Source of the DNA: Actinomyces capricornis
Lineage (GTDB): Bacteria; Actinomycetota; Actinomycetes; Actinomycetales; Actinomycetaceae
Reading direction: 5' to 3'
Assembly (NCBI RefSeq): GCF_019974135.1
Contig: NZ_AP025017.1
Location: forward strand, 930,001-994,000
DNA: 64,000 nucleotides
How positions within the stretch are numbered: position 1 is the stretch's first letter; each line of letters starts with the position of its first letter. The notes beneath the pieces are model-generated. The model ran no database searches. It was not told the DNA's origin and was given only the letters and a program-made list of their open reading frames with translations. Below, piece by piece: positions 53,028 to 62,146 of the stretch. A program made the translations under genes and the position numbers.

Positions 53028-55381
53028 CAGGGCAGATTCTCAAAGGTGAGGGTCTGGCCATCGCCTAGATCGAGCACGTCCCCGCTGCGCAGGAGCACGG
53101 GGTTGGAGGCCGCCAGCCGCACAGAGGGCTCTCCGGCGCGGTTGAGAATGGTGCCGTTGCAGTTGCCCAGGTCCTGGGCCAGCACGCTCCACGCATCCAG
53201 CTCGATGAGGATGTGGTTGCGGGAGACCAGCTGGTTGGGGCTGGGGATCTGCAGGGTGCGCACCGGCACGTCCGCCACGGAGGCGACGTCGGAGGCCACC
53301 GGCCCTCGACCCACCAGGACGGGGCGGTCCAGGGCGATGGCCTCCCCCGAGGAGGTCACCATCTGGCCCAGCGGCGGGCAGGCCACCGACTTGGCCGGGC
53401 GGTTGAGCTCGGCCCCGCACTCCCGGCAGGTCGTGTAGTTGGTCGGGTTGGGGTGCCCCTGGCCGCAGACCGCGGAGAGCACGATGCGCACGGCATCGGG
53501 CTCGGCGGGCGTGACCACGGGCAGGGCCTCCTCGACCTCCTTCTCGGGGCCTCCGATGAGGCTGACCAGCTGGCCCACCAGGTCCTCGGGCAGACCGGCG
53601 ACGGTGTGGCCGTCGTGGTCGCCGAAGCGGGGGGCCTCCTGGAGCAGCACCGCGGATGCCGGCGCCCTGCCCGTGCCGTCGGTGGCCTCAGGGCCATCGA
53701 TCGGCGCGGCCACGGGGTCGCGCCGGGTGCCGCGGGGGGAGTCCCCCGGCTCATCGGGGGTGACCCCCTGGTTGAGCAACTCGGCGCGCAGCTCCTTGGA
53801 CAGGTCCTCCGGCAGGCTGGCGATGGTCCGGCCATCGTGGTCCCCGGGGCGCTCGACGGCGTTCTGGCCCACCCCCGCGGGGGAGGCCTCCATCTCCAGG
53901 GCCCCTTCCAGGGTCCCGGCCCCGTCGTCCTCGCCCTGACCGGGCGGGGGCGGCGGGGGCACCAGGTCCGAGGCCGGCGGATCGGCCTGCGGCTCCACGG
54001 GGAGCTCGCCCAGGGGCACGGAGGCCAGGGGGTCCTCCTGCGAGGAGCTCGCCGCGAAGGCCAGCTCCTCGGCAGTGGGCTCGCCGGGGGCCTGCCACGC
54101 CTCGGTGCCGCTCAGCTGGGCGGCACCGTCAGCGGGCTCCTCGCGCCGCTCGTCCTCCACGAGGAAGTCGGGCAGCTCGACGGGCAGAGGGCTCGGAGCA
54201 CCGGCCGGTGAGTCCGCCTCCACCGGCTCCACGGGCTCGGCCGACTCCTCCACGGCCTGCGGCTCGGCGAAGGCGGCCGCGAAGGCCTCGGCGGCCTGGG
54301 GGCTCGCGCCGGGCTCACCCAGCACGGCGCCATCGACCTCGCCGAGGTCGCGGGCCTCACCGGCGACCTCGGGGGTCGCCTCGGGCTCAGAGTCGAGCCC
54401 CGTCCCGGCCGCCTCGTCGGAGGCGAGGAAGGCGGCCGCGGCCGGGTCCTCAAGGCCCGGGGTGCTGTGGTCCCGGACCTGGTCCCGCAGCTCCTCGTCC
54501 TCCACCGCGATGGGCTCGGGGGATGCGGCGGCGCCGTGGTCCTCGGACTGCTCAGCGCCGTGCCGGCCCTCAGCAGTCCCGGTGGTCCCAGGGATGGCCT
54601 CGTCGACCTCATCGGCCTCGGTCTCGGGGCTCTCATCGAGCCCCGTGGCCTCGGCGTGGGGCGCCTCGGCTGCGGAATCGACGGCATGGTCGCCGTCTGC
54701 ACTGGTATCAGGACCCGTCTGGGGCAGCTCGCCGGTCAGGGCGAGGGCCGCGGCGGCCTCGGCTCCACTCTCCGCGGGCTGGGCGGCCACTGCCGCTGCG
54801 GGGGAGTCCTCGGCGCTCTCAGTACTCTCGGTCCACTCATTGCTCTCGGCGCCGGTCTCGACGCCGCTGTGGTGCTCAGGTTCCGGGGAACCGGCACGAT
54901 CGGGGTCCTCGTCCTCTCCGTCGTCGGTCTGGTCCCGGCCGCCCTTGATGATGAGGCGGCTGGCGCAGACGACGGCGTCGGAGGCCGGGCGCAGGATGGG
55001 GCCGGCCTTCTCCGGGGTCTTGGCCACGACCGAGGTCGGGGAGGTGAATGTGGTCTCAAACCACGTGGTGATCCCGGCGGCGTCCACGGGACGGCCATCG
55101 ACCTCGACCTCCGCCTCACCGCGGAGGGCCATGTGCAGGACGTCGGGCGTGGTCACGGCCAGGACGAAGTCCGGGATCGCTCCCAGACGCCCACCCATGC
55201 CCATGACCAGCTCGTCCAGAGCGTGGGTCAGGGATCCTTCGTCGCTACGCAGCAGCCACCACAGGCGCTCCGTCAGGTCCTGGGGGACCGAGGGGGGCAG
55301 CAGCATCACGGCACGGTCGGTAATGACACCGTTCCATGAGCCCTCGGCCCACCACACGACGTTGTTCGAGCTGTCGGTCAT
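53027..55381 (-). CDS. FHA-domain protein with zinc ribbon and repeated Thr-containing motif
   Basis: A 784-residue soluble protein; the ATG at 55381 follows GAGGAGAAGAAG directly, and an in-frame ATG 36 bases upstream has no such site. Residues about 1-160 form a globular N-terminal domain (VVWWAEGSWNGVITDRAVML). Residues about 160-640 are a very acidic, probably disordered linker. It includes two copies of DHDG(R/H)T(I/V)A(S/G)LPEDL, each with one Thr. A zinc ribbon (CGQGH ... CRECG, about 634-660) and a C-terminal FHA domain (LVGRGPVASD, SRNHILIEL, DLGNCNGT) follow. It lies between the kinase and an RDD-FHA gene in one operon. The repeated Thr peptides are plausible kinase targets recognised by FHA domains. 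Confidence 0.87.
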   Translation of the reverse strand: MTDSSNNVVWWAEGSWNGVITDRAVMLLPPSVPQDLTERLWWLLRSDEGSLTHALDELVMGMGGRLGAIPDFVLAVTTPDVLHMALRGEAEVEVDGRPVDAAGITTWFETTFTSPTSVVAKTPEKAGPILRPASDAVVCASRLIIKGGRDQTDDGEDEDPDRAGSPEPEHHSGVETGAESNEWTESTESAEDSPAAAVAAQPAESGAEAAAALALTGELPQTGPDTSADGDHAVDSAAEAPHAEATGLDESPETEADEVDEAIPGTTGTAEGRHGAEQSEDHGAAASPEPIAVEDEELRDQVRDHSTPGLEDPAAAAFLASDEAAGTGLDSEPEATPEVAGEARDLGEVDGAVLGEPGASPQAAEAFAAAFAEPQAVEESAEPVEPVEADSPAGAPSPLPVELPDFLVEDERREEPADGAAQLSGTEAWQAPGEPTAEELAFAASSSQEDPLASVPLGELPVEPQADPPASDLVPPPPPPGQGEDDGAGTLEGALEMEASPAGVGQNAVERPGDHDGRTIASLPEDLSKELRAELLNQGVTPDEPGDSPRGTRRDPVAAPIDGPEATDGTGRAPASAVLLQEAPRFGDHDGHTVAGLPEDLVGQLVSLIGGPEKEVEEALPVVTPAEPDAVRIVLSAVCGQGHPNPTNYTTCRECGAELNRPAKSVACPPLGQMVTSSGEAIALDRPVLVGRGPVASDVASVADVPVRTLQIPSPNQLVSRNHILIELDAWSVLAQDLGNCNGTILNRAGEPSVRLAASNPVLLRSGDVLDLGDGQTLTFENLP

Positions 55382-55391
55382 CTTCTTCTCC

Positions 55392-56132
55392 TCAACGGAC
55401 GACGCATACTCCGTCACCCAAGTATGCCTGCCGTCCGCGGCCCACGTGACCCTGCTGCCCGGCAGCGAGACGGCGAACGCCCGTATCGCTCTCTATATGC
55501 GTGCCGTTCGTGGAGCCCAGATCTGTGATGTACACACCATCTGGGGCGGGCAGGACGAGCACGTGGGTCTTGGATACCGAGTCATCGCCTTGCAGAACGG
55601 CGACGAGCTGGGCGCCGGGATGATCGCGGAGGGGTGAAGGGCGCCGGCCTAGGACCAGAGGCCCGGAGACAGGAATCACAGCGCCGTCGAAGACCAGGGA
55701 GCAGGTCACCCCCGAGGAGGCCCGGGAGGACAGGAAGACCGTCCCGGCCATCCGATCGAACCAGGTGCGGTGCTCCCCGAGCATGATGCTGCGCGCCCAC
55801 AGCGCCAGCGCCACTACTCCGGCCGTGGGCACGAAGGCCAGGAGCACGAAGGCGACATGGGCCACGGCCGCCCAGCCCGGGGCGGCCGTGGGGTCCCCCA
55901 CACGCCGTAGCCGCACGCCGGCGATCAGCCCGCCCGGGGAGGCCCCGGTACGGGCCATCATGAGAGTCATCACAGCGATGAGCAGGGCGCAGGCGCCCAG
56001 GGCCACGGGCACTCCACGGCCCACAGCCCATGTGAAAAGTGCGAGAATGAGACCCAGATCTATGAGGGCACGGCCGATGCGCCCGCCCGTCGTGGCAGGC
56101 ATAATCGTCGCATGGTGCTCTCGGGCTCTCAT
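55392..56132 (-). CDS. RDD membrane domain fused to FHA domain (short form)
   Basis: A 246-residue protein, a compact version of the 48832-51450 architecture without the long linker. The RDD domain spans about residues 10-150 (ALIDLGLILALF ... GASPGGLIAGVRLRRVG ... FDRMAGTVFL). The FHA domain spans about 160-246 (LVLGRRPSP, SVSKTHVLVL, DLGSTNGTHI). The ATG at 56132 is chosen because a TACTAT -10 element ends nine bases before it, fitting a leaderless transcript; ATG at 56102 is an alternative. It is the first gene of the operon RDD-FHA, FHA, kinase, with 10 bp to the next start. Confidence 0.85.
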   Translation of the reverse strand: MRAREHHATIMPATTGGRIGRALIDLGLILALFTWAVGRGVPVALGACALLIAVMTLMMARTGASPGGLIAGVRLRRVGDPTAAPGWAAVAHVAFVLLAFVPTAGVVALALWARSIMLGEHRTWFDRMAGTVFLSSRASSGVTCSLVFDGAVIPVSGPLVLGRRPSPLRDHPGAQLVAVLQGDDSVSKTHVLVLPAPDGVYITDLGSTNGTHIESDTGVRRLAAGQQGHVGRGRQAYLGDGVCVVR

Positions 56133-56147
56133 AGGACAGACATAGTA
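56133..56147 (-). promoter_or_regulatory. Probable promoter of the RDD-FHA/FHA/kinase operon
   Basis: TACTAT on the minus strand (56142-56147) fits the actinobacterial TAnnnT -10 element. With nine bases to the ATG at 56132, transcription would start at or near the start codon. No convincing -35 is seen. Confidence 0.5.
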
Positions 56148-56199
56148 GGGGTCTGGGCGACTAGAGTGCATCGGACAAGAGTCTCGGAAGGAGCACAAC

Positions 56200-56742
56200 G
56201 TGCAGATCGCTGTCACGCCTGATCCCCAGCGCTGGGTGATCATCCCGCCCTTCCCGCCTCCCGGGTGGGCGCGGGAGGAGGCGCGGCACCGCAGTGCCCA
56301 CCTGGGCGTGACCGGACCTCAGTGGCGCTCCGAGCTGGAGTCCCTCCTCGACGAGCTCCAGGCCATGGAGCGCCAGGGGCGCTTCGCCCGGCTCATGCAC
56401 ATCGACGACGTCGCCAACCCGCCCTTCGTGGTGGACCTGAGTCTGGAGATCGCCGGTGACGACGGCTCCAAGGAGGGCCGGCGCGCCACCCAGCGGGCCC
56501 TCATCGCCACGATGATCCCCGAGGCCGAGCCCACGCGGCTGCGCCCGGGCCACGACATGGCCGGCTTCTCGGCCTTCGGGGAGGACTCCGGCGCCACCCA
56601 GGGCGCGGTGGTCCTGCGCCTGGCCGGACTGCCCACGGTCCCAGTCGACCTGGTCATGCGCCTGTGGGGCGCCTCAGCCACGAGCATCGCCCCCCACCTG
56701 GAGGACCTGGTGGAGCTGGCCCGCCAGGTGGCGCCCGTGTAG
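56200..56742 (+). CDS. Conserved-looking protein of unknown function
   Basis: A 180-residue soluble protein starting at a GTG at 56200 with AAGGAG six bases upstream, divergent from the RDD-FHA operon. No signal peptide or membrane segment. It is mixed alpha/beta with a middle segment HIDDVANPPFVVDLSLEI and a C-terminal helix (APHLEDLVELARQVAPV). I do not recognise the family. A good ribosome-binding site, a normal coding pattern and the position beside the kinase/FHA operon support a real gene, perhaps an accessory of the PFNA-like locus. Confidence 0.75.
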   Translation: MQIAVTPDPQRWVIIPPFPPPGWAREEARHRSAHLGVTGPQWRSELESLLDELQAMERQGRFARLMHIDDVANPPFVVDLSLEIAGDDGSKEGRRATQRALIATMIPEAEPTRLRPGHDMAGFSAFGEDSGATQGAVVLRLAGLPTVPVDLVMRLWGASATSIAPHLEDLVELARQVAPV

Positions 56743-56910
56743 GCCGCGCCCCCGCCTCCTGCGATCCCTGAGTTCCCCTCCGCTCCCGAGCCCCTCCCCC
56801 GCACCGGGCCCCGGCCGCGCCCCGAATGCACCACGGCTCAGCGGCGCGCGGCCGTGCGGGGGCCTCAGCGGCTGTGCCGGTAGCTGTCTGCAGCGGGTCT
56901 CAGCGCTGTC

Positions 56911-58854
56911 TCAGCGATCGGATTCGAGTGCCTCAATGGCCCCGGCGGCCTCCAGCCACTGCTCCTCCAGGGCGGCGTGCTCGGCCTCGGCGGCCGCCGC
57001 CTCGCGCCCCAGCTCGGCGAGCTCGCCCACCCGGGAGGGGTCGGCGGAGACCTCCTCCAGGCGGGCGTGGAGCTCCTCGATGGCGCTCTCGGCCCGCCGC
57101 ATCCTGCGCTCGATGCGCGCCAGGGCCTTGCCCGCCTCGCGCCGCAGCGCCCCGGGCGCCGCACCGCTCCCGGCCGCAGTGGCCGGGGCGCCGTCAGCGG
57201 TACCGGTGGTGCCCTGGACGCCGGTGGAGCCCGTCGCGCCGGTGCCACCAGCTCGGCTCCGACCCGCTGCCGGCGCCTGCGCGCCGAAGCCGGCCTGCCT
57301 GCGCAGCTCCAGGTACTGCTCGACGCCCCCGGGCAGGGCGCGCAGGTCGCCGTCGCCCAGCAGGGCCATCTGGTGGTCGGTGACCCGCTCCAGCAGGTAG
57401 CGGTCGTGGGAGACCACGACGAGCGTGCCGGGGAAGGAGTCCAGGATGTCCTCCACGGCGGCCAGGGTGTCGGTGTCCAGGTCATTGGTGGGCTCATCCA
57501 GGAGCAGCACATTGGGCTCGGTCATCAGCAGGCGCAGCAGCTGGAGGCGGCGGCGCTCCCCGCCGCTGATCTCCCCCACGCGCGTCCAGGCGCGCTGGCG
57601 GGTGAAGCCCAGGCGCTCGACGAGCTGGGCGGCGGTGAGCTCCTGGCCGCCCACGCTCACCCGCTCCCCCACCATGGACACCGCCTCGACCACGCGCTTG
57701 TCGGCCAGGGCGTCGAGCTCGTGGGTGGACTGGGACAGGGCGGCCACCGCCACGGTCGCCCCGCGGCGCACCTGCCCCTGGCTGGGCTCCTGGGTGCCCT
57801 CCAGCAGCCGCAGCAGGGTGGTCTTGCCGGCGCCGTTGACCCCGACGATGCCCACCCGCTGCCCCGGTGCCGTGCGCCAGGTCACGCGGCGCAGCACCTC
57901 GCGCTCGCCGCCGTCGGCCTGCGGGTAGCGCACGGTGACGTCCTCCAGGTCGATGACCCTCTTGCCCAGGCGCGCGGTGGCCATGGCGGTGAGCCTGACC
58001 GTGTCGCGCGGGGGCGGGACATCGGCGATGAGGGCCTCGGCGGCGGCGATGCGGAAGCGGGGCTTGGAGGTGCGGGCGGGGGCGCCGCGCCGCAGCCAGG
58101 CCAGCTCCTTGCGCAGGAGGTTGTCCCGCTTGGCGGCGGCCACGGCCGCCTGGCGGGCCCTCTCGGCCCGGGCCAGGACGTAGGCGGCGTACCCGCCGTC
58201 GTAGGTCTCGATCCTGCCCGGCACCTGGGGACGCCCGCCCCCGGGGTCGACGCCGGGGACGACCTCCCACACATGGGTGCACACGGCGTCGAGGAACCAG
58301 CGGTCATGGGTGACGGCCACCAGCGCCCCGGCCTGGCGCGGGCCGCTGAAGCGGCGGCCGAGGTGGCCGGCGAGCCAGTCCACCGCCTCGACGTCGAGGT
58401 GGTTGGTGGGCTCATCGAGGATGAGGATGTCGGCCGGGGCGGTGAGCACGGCGGCCAGGGCGACGCGGCGGCGCTGGCCGCCGGAGAGGGACCCCACCGG
58501 GGCGTCGAGGTCCAGATCGGCCAGCAGTCCTGCGTGGATGTCGCGCACGGCCGCCTGGGAGGCCCACTCGTGCTCCGCGGCCCGGCCATGGACGGCGCTG
58601 CGCACCGTGGCGGAGGGGTCGATGCTGTCGGCCTGGTCGAGCATGGCCACGCCCGCCCCGCCGGCGCGGGTGATGCGACCGCCGTCGGGCTCGCGACGGG
58701 CGGCCAGGGCGGACAGGAGGGTGGACTTGCCGGCGCCGTTGGGGCCCAGCACCCCCACCCGGGTGCCGTCCTCGATGCCCAGGGTCACGCCGTCGAGCAG
58801 GATCCGGGAGCCCACGACGATGCGCAGGCCCTCCACGCCGAGCAGGTGGGCCAT
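56911..58854 (-). CDS. ABC-F family ATP-binding protein (Uup-like)
   Basis: A 647-residue cytosolic protein with two ABC ATPase domains and no membrane domain. Domain 1: GPNGAGKST, LSGGQRRRV, LILDEPTNHLD. Domain 2: GVNGAGKTT, ISGGERRRLQ, LLLDEPTNDLD. The linker between them and a C-terminal coiled coil (Ala/Glu/Arg-rich, last 75 residues, e.g. ARIERRMRRAESAIEEL) match Uup-type ABC-F proteins, which act on ribosomes or in DNA-related housekeeping. The ATG at 58854 shares a base with the ispE stop (TGATG). The order ispE followed by ABC-F is common in actinobacteria. Confidence 0.93.
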   Translation of the reverse strand: MAHLLGVEGLRIVVGSRILLDGVTLGIEDGTRVGVLGPNGAGKSTLLSALAARREPDGGRITRAGGAGVAMLDQADSIDPSATVRSAVHGRAAEHEWASQAAVRDIHAGLLADLDLDAPVGSLSGGQRRRVALAAVLTAPADILILDEPTNHLDVEAVDWLAGHLGRRFSGPRQAGALVAVTHDRWFLDAVCTHVWEVVPGVDPGGGRPQVPGRIETYDGGYAAYVLARAERARQAAVAAAKRDNLLRKELAWLRRGAPARTSKPRFRIAAAEALIADVPPPRDTVRLTAMATARLGKRVIDLEDVTVRYPQADGGEREVLRRVTWRTAPGQRVGIVGVNGAGKTTLLRLLEGTQEPSQGQVRRGATVAVAALSQSTHELDALADKRVVEAVSMVGERVSVGGQELTAAQLVERLGFTRQRAWTRVGEISGGERRRLQLLRLLMTEPNVLLLDEPTNDLDTDTLAAVEDILDSFPGTLVVVSHDRYLLERVTDHQMALLGDGDLRALPGGVEQYLELRRQAGFGAQAPAAGRSRAGGTGATGSTGVQGTTGTADGAPATAAGSGAAPGALRREAGKALARIERRMRRAESAIEELHARLEEVSADPSRVGELAELGREAAAAEAEHAALEEQWLEAAGAIEALESDR

Positions 58855-59828
58855 CAGCCCACCACCCGGGCACCGGCGACGGGGGCGTCGACCCTCAGCG
58901 TCCGGGAGCACAGCCCGCCCGCCTCCAGGGCGCGGCGCACGCGCTGGGCGCCGGCCGCGTCCTCGACCAGGGCCACGACGGTGGGCCCCGAGCCCGAGAC
59001 GATGGCCCGCAGGGCGCCGGCCTGCTCGGCCAGGGCGATGACCTCGGCCAGCTCGGGGCGCAGGTCGAGGGCGGCGGCCTGGAGGTCGTTGTGCAGGTGG
59101 GGGGCCAGCGCCCGGGGGTCCCCGGCGCGCAGGGCGGCGGTCATGGCCTCGGGGACCTCCTGGGCGATGGGCGCCGGGCCCTGGCCGCTGAGCTCATCGA
59201 AGCGGCGGAAGACCTCGGGGGTGGACAGCCCCCGCTCCTGGAGGGCGATGACCCACTGGTAGGAGCCGCGAGTCATCAGGGGGGTGACCAGGTCGCCGCG
59301 GCCGTGGCCCACCGCCGTGCTGCCGATCAGGGGAAAGGGCACGTCGGCGCCCAACTGGGCGGCCAGGGCGGCCAGCTCGCCGGGACCCAGGCCCGTGCCC
59401 CACAGGGTGTTGCAGGCCACGAGGGCGGCGGCGGCGTCGGCCGAGCCCCCGGCCATGCCCCCGGCCACCGGGACCCGCTTGCGCAGCAGCAGGTCCACCC
59501 CCTCGCTCACGCCGGTGGCCTGGGCCAGGAGGCGGGCGGCGCGCACCGCGAGGTTGGTCTCATCGGTGGGGACGGCGTCGTCGGGCTCCTCCAGGGTCAG
59601 GGTGATGTCCTGCCGGGACTGGGAGGGCTGGCGGCGCGCGGTGACGGTCTCGATGAGGCGCACCGCCTGGAAGACGGTGGTCAGGGGGTGGTAGCCATCG
59701 GGGCCGGGGGCGCCCACGGACAGGAAGAGGTTGACCTTGCCCGGCGCCTCCACGCGCACCGAGGCCGCCGAGCCGGAGCGGGGCGGGACGGGCTCCGGCC
59801 CGCAGGGGACCGAGCGCAGATGGCTCAT
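58854..59828 (-). CDS. ispE: 4-diphosphocytidyl-2-C-methyl-D-erythritol kinase
   Basis: A 324-residue GHMP kinase of the MEP isoprenoid pathway, phosphorylating CDP-ME at the 2-hydroxyl. The N-terminal [14 protein letters not shown] with HPL, the ATP-binding loop [17 protein letters not shown] and the C-terminal [10 protein letters not shown] are all family hallmarks. Length is normal, with a short extension before the fold. The ATG at 59828 overlaps the rsmA stop (ATGA). Its product feeds undecaprenyl phosphate, the carrier used by the polysaccharide enzymes in this window. Confidence 0.96.
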   Translation of the reverse strand: MSHLRSVPCGPEPVPPRSGSAASVRVEAPGKVNLFLSVGAPGPDGYHPLTTVFQAVRLIETVTARRQPSQSRQDITLTLEEPDDAVPTDETNLAVRAARLLAQATGVSEGVDLLLRKRVPVAGGMAGGSADAAAALVACNTLWGTGLGPGELAALAAQLGADVPFPLIGSTAVGHGRGDLVTPLMTRGSYQWVIALQERGLSTPEVFRRFDELSGQGPAPIAQEVPEAMTAALRAGDPRALAPHLHNDLQAAALDLRPELAEVIALAEQAGALRAIVSGSGPTVVALVEDAAGAQRVRRALEAGGLCSRTLRVDAPVAGARVVG

Positions 59829-60850
59829 CGGGGCTCCTCTCCGGCCCGGGGGCCCTCCTGGGCGCCCCGGGCGGGGCTCTGGTCGGGCTGGTGGATGGGC
59901 GGGCAGGCCGGCTCCTGGGCGGGCGGCCCCTGGGACCCGCCGGGAGCGAGGTCGTTGAGGGCCTCGGCCAGGACGGCGAAGGCCTCGACGTCGAGCCTCT
60001 CGCCCCGCTGGGCGGGATCGATGCCCGCGGCGCGCAGCGCCGCCTCGGCCCGATCCGTCCCGCCGGCCAGGGCGGCCAGGGCCTTGCGCAGGGTCTTGCG
60101 GCGCTGGGAGAAGGCGGCGTCGATGACGGCGAAGACCTGCTCGCGCGAGGCGGTGGTCGCCGGGGGCAGGCGCCGGGTGAGCTCGACCAGGGCGGAGTCC
60201 ACGTGGGGCACGGGCCAGAAGACGTGCCGGGAGATGGTCAGGGTGCGGCGGGCCTGGGCGTACCAGGCGGCCTTGGCGCTGGGCACACCGTAGGTGCGCG
60301 AGCCCGGCGGGGCGGCGAGGCGGTCGGCCACCTCGGCCTGGACCATGACAGTCAGCCGCTCCAGGCTCGGCAGGGCCTCCAGGGCGGTGAGCACGAGGGG
60401 CACGGCCACGTTGTAGGGCAGGTTGGCGACCATGAGCGTGGGCCGGGCCCCGCCCAGGTCGGCGGGGCCGCTGATGCCCAGGGCGTCGGCCTCGATGAGC
60501 CGGAGGCGCCCGGCGGCCTGCGGCATGCGATCGGCCACGGTCACGGGCAGGGCCCGGGCCAGGGCGGGGTCGATCTCGACGGCGACGACACGGGCGCCGG
60601 TCTCCAGCAGGGCCAGGGTCAGGGAGCCCAGGCCCGGGCCGACCTCCAGCACGCAGTGCTGGGGCCCCACCCCGGCGCTGCGCACGATGCGGCGCACCGC
60701 TGCGGCGTCGTGGACGAAGTTCTGCCCCAGGGTCTTGGTGGGGCGGATGCCCAGGGCCCGGGCCAGCCCCCGCACCTGAGTGGGCCCCAGGAGCCCGCTT
60801 CCCACGGTGGAGCCCTCCTCGGGGGCGCCCTGGGGGGAGGGTCCGCTCAT
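59825..60850 (-). CDS. rsmA: 16S rRNA adenine dimethyltransferase
   Basis: A 341-residue methyltransferase (KsgA) that dimethylates the two adjacent adenines near the 3' end of 16S r[12 protein letters not shown] at the start of the fold, the SAM loop [11 protein letters not shown], the acidic VAVEIDPA and the catalytic [10 protein letters not shown] motif are all present. The C-terminal RRKTLRKAL segment is typical. A Pro/Ala/Gln-rich tail of about 35 residues is extra. It is coupled to ispE, as in most actinobacteria. Confidence 0.96.
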   Translation of the reverse strand: MSGPSPQGAPEEGSTVGSGLLGPTQVRGLARALGIRPTKTLGQNFVHDAAAVRRIVRSAGVGPQHCVLEVGPGLGSLTLALLETGARVVAVEIDPALARALPVTVADRMPQAAGRLRLIEADALGISGPADLGGARPTLMVANLPYNVAVPLVLTALEALPSLERLTVMVQAEVADRLAAPPGSRTYGVPSAKAAWYAQARRTLTISRHVFWPVPHVDSALVELTRRLPPATTASREQVFAVIDAAFSQRRKTLRKALAALAGGTDRAEAALRAAGIDPAQRGERLDVEAFAVLAEALNDLAPGGSQGPPAQEPACPPIHQPDQSPARGAQEGPRAGEEPR

Positions 60851-60908
60851 GACGATGCCTGCCTCGATACCTGCTCGGTGGGTGCTGTGTGCTCAGCCTT
60901 CTGCGCTA

Positions 60909-60932
60909 GGGCCGCGCATGCGCGCGCGGCCC
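60909..60932 (-). terminator. Terminator-like hairpin between the Rpf-like gene and rsmA
   Basis: GGGCCGCGC (60909-60917) pairs with GCGCGGCCC (60924-60932) around a 6-base loop, about 95 bp past the stop at 61027. No U tract follows. Confidence 0.45.
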
Positions 60933-61026
60933 CGCAGTCGCGCCAGGAGCACGGTAGCACTGACCCCTGAGGCCATCCCCTGCCCGGTGGGGCGGCCGGG
61001 GTGTCGGGGCGGGCGCGGCGGCGGGC

Positions 61027-61947
61027 TCAGAGCAGGCCGAGCTTGGCAGCGCAGTGGGGCCACTGCCCCCATCCGGCGCGCTGCTGGAGCATCTGGGCGC
61101 GCATGGTCTGCTCCTCGGCGCTGGCGTCGGAGGGCAGGCCGGTGCCGCCCACCGACTGCCAGGTGGACAGGGAGAACTGGTAGAGGCCGTAGTAGCCGTT
61201 GCCGGTGTTGGTGCTCGGGTTGCCGCCCGACTCGCACTGGGCGAGCTGGGCCCAGACCCCCGAGTCATCCGCCGAGGCGCCACCGGAGCCGCCGCTGGAG
61301 GAGCCGGAGTCCGAGGAGCCCGAGTCCTGGGAGGGCGCCTGGGGGGACGGCTCGGCCTCGCCCTTGGAGGTGGTGGCCCCGGAGTCGGGGGCCGCAGTGC
61401 TGGGGGCGGGGGTGGACTGGGCCTTGCCGGTGCCCACCAGGACGACCTCGTCGACCCTCTGGGTCAGGACCACGGTGGAGACCGGGGTGCGGGAGACCTC
61501 CTGGCCGTCGACGGTGGTGACCTCGTAGACGGTGCGGGTCACGCCGTCGACGCCCTGGGTCTCGACCCGGGTCTCGCCCGTGGGGAGCTCGTCGGTCTCC
61601 TTCTCCACGGTGGTGTGGGCCTCGGTGACGTCCTCGGTGACCATGGTCACCGAGGAGGAGGGGGCCTCAACGGTGAGGGCCTGGCCGGTGGGAGCGGCCT
61701 CGGCCTCCCCGCCCAGGGCCGCGCCCGCCAGGGTGGCCTGCTCGGAGGAGTCCCCGCCAGCCACCTGGACGGCGGCGTAGGCGCCCCCGGAGACGATGAG
61801 GGACAGGCCGGCGGCCATGAGGGCGGAACGGGTGAGCATGGAGGTGCGGCGCGGCTCGCGCACCGCCTCGCCGGCGCCGCTGGGGGCCTCGGCCTCGGTG
61901 GGGAAGGGGGTGGGAGGCTGGGGGGCGGTGTTGTCCATGGGGGCCAC
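61027..61947 (-). CDS. Resuscitation-promoting factor-like protein with G5 domain
   Basis: A 306-residue secreted murein hydrolase. The GTG at 61947 has AAGGA nine bases upstream; ATG at 61938 is an alternative. A membrane or signal segment lies near residue 40 (SALMAAGLSLIVSGGAYAAV). The G5 domain follows (VTEDVTEAHTTVEKETDELP ... GVTRTVYEV), then a Ser/Gly-rich linker. The C-terminal Rpf transglycosylase-like domain contains WAQLAQCESGGNP, with the catalytic Glu in CESGGN, GYYGLYQFSLSTWQSVGG and a Cys near the end. Rpf enzymes cleave peptidoglycan to restart growth. It sits between a second G5 protein and rsmA, the expected actinobacterial position. Confidence 0.9.
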   Translation of the reverse strand: MAPMDNTAPQPPTPFPTEAEAPSGAGEAVREPRRTSMLTRSALMAAGLSLIVSGGAYAAVQVAGGDSSEQATLAGAALGGEAEAAPTGQALTVEAPSSSVTMVTEDVTEAHTTVEKETDELPTGETRVETQGVDGVTRTVYEVTTVDGQEVSRTPVSTVVLTQRVDEVVLVGTGKAQSTPAPSTAAPDSGATTSKGEAEPSPQAPSQDSGSSDSGSSSGGSGGASADDSGVWAQLAQCESGGNPSTNTGNGYYGLYQFSLSTWQSVGGTGLPSDASAEEQTMRAQMLQQRAGWGQWPHCAAKLGLL

Positions 61948-61980
61948 GGGGTCTCGTCCTTCTGGTCGGCAGTGGCGCCC

Positions 61981-61986
61981 ACCGTA
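61981..61986 (-). promoter_or_regulatory. Probable -10 element of the 61027-61947 gene
   Basis: TACGGT on the minus strand inside TCCGTTACGGTGG. The same 13 bases occur at the same distance (about 35 bp) before the other Rpf-like gene, arguing for function. Confidence 0.45.
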
Positions 61987-62071
61987 ACGGACATGTCTCA
62001 ACCCGGGCAATGCCGCCCATCACACGCCCTGGGCGGCCTCAGGCGGCCCTGGGCGCCCCGGGCCGCCCAGG

Positions 62072-62112
62072 CGCGAGACCCGTGCCGGCGGGTCGCCGGC
62101 ACGGGCCTCGCG
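62072..62112 (-). terminator. Terminator of the upstream Rpf-like gene
   Basis: An 18-position stem with one mismatch (62072-62089 with 62095-62112) and loop GGGTC, about 35 bp past the stop codon at 62147. Confidence 0.72.
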
Positions 62113-62146
62113 ATGTCAGTCGCTGCGACGGCAGTCGCTCAGCGGC

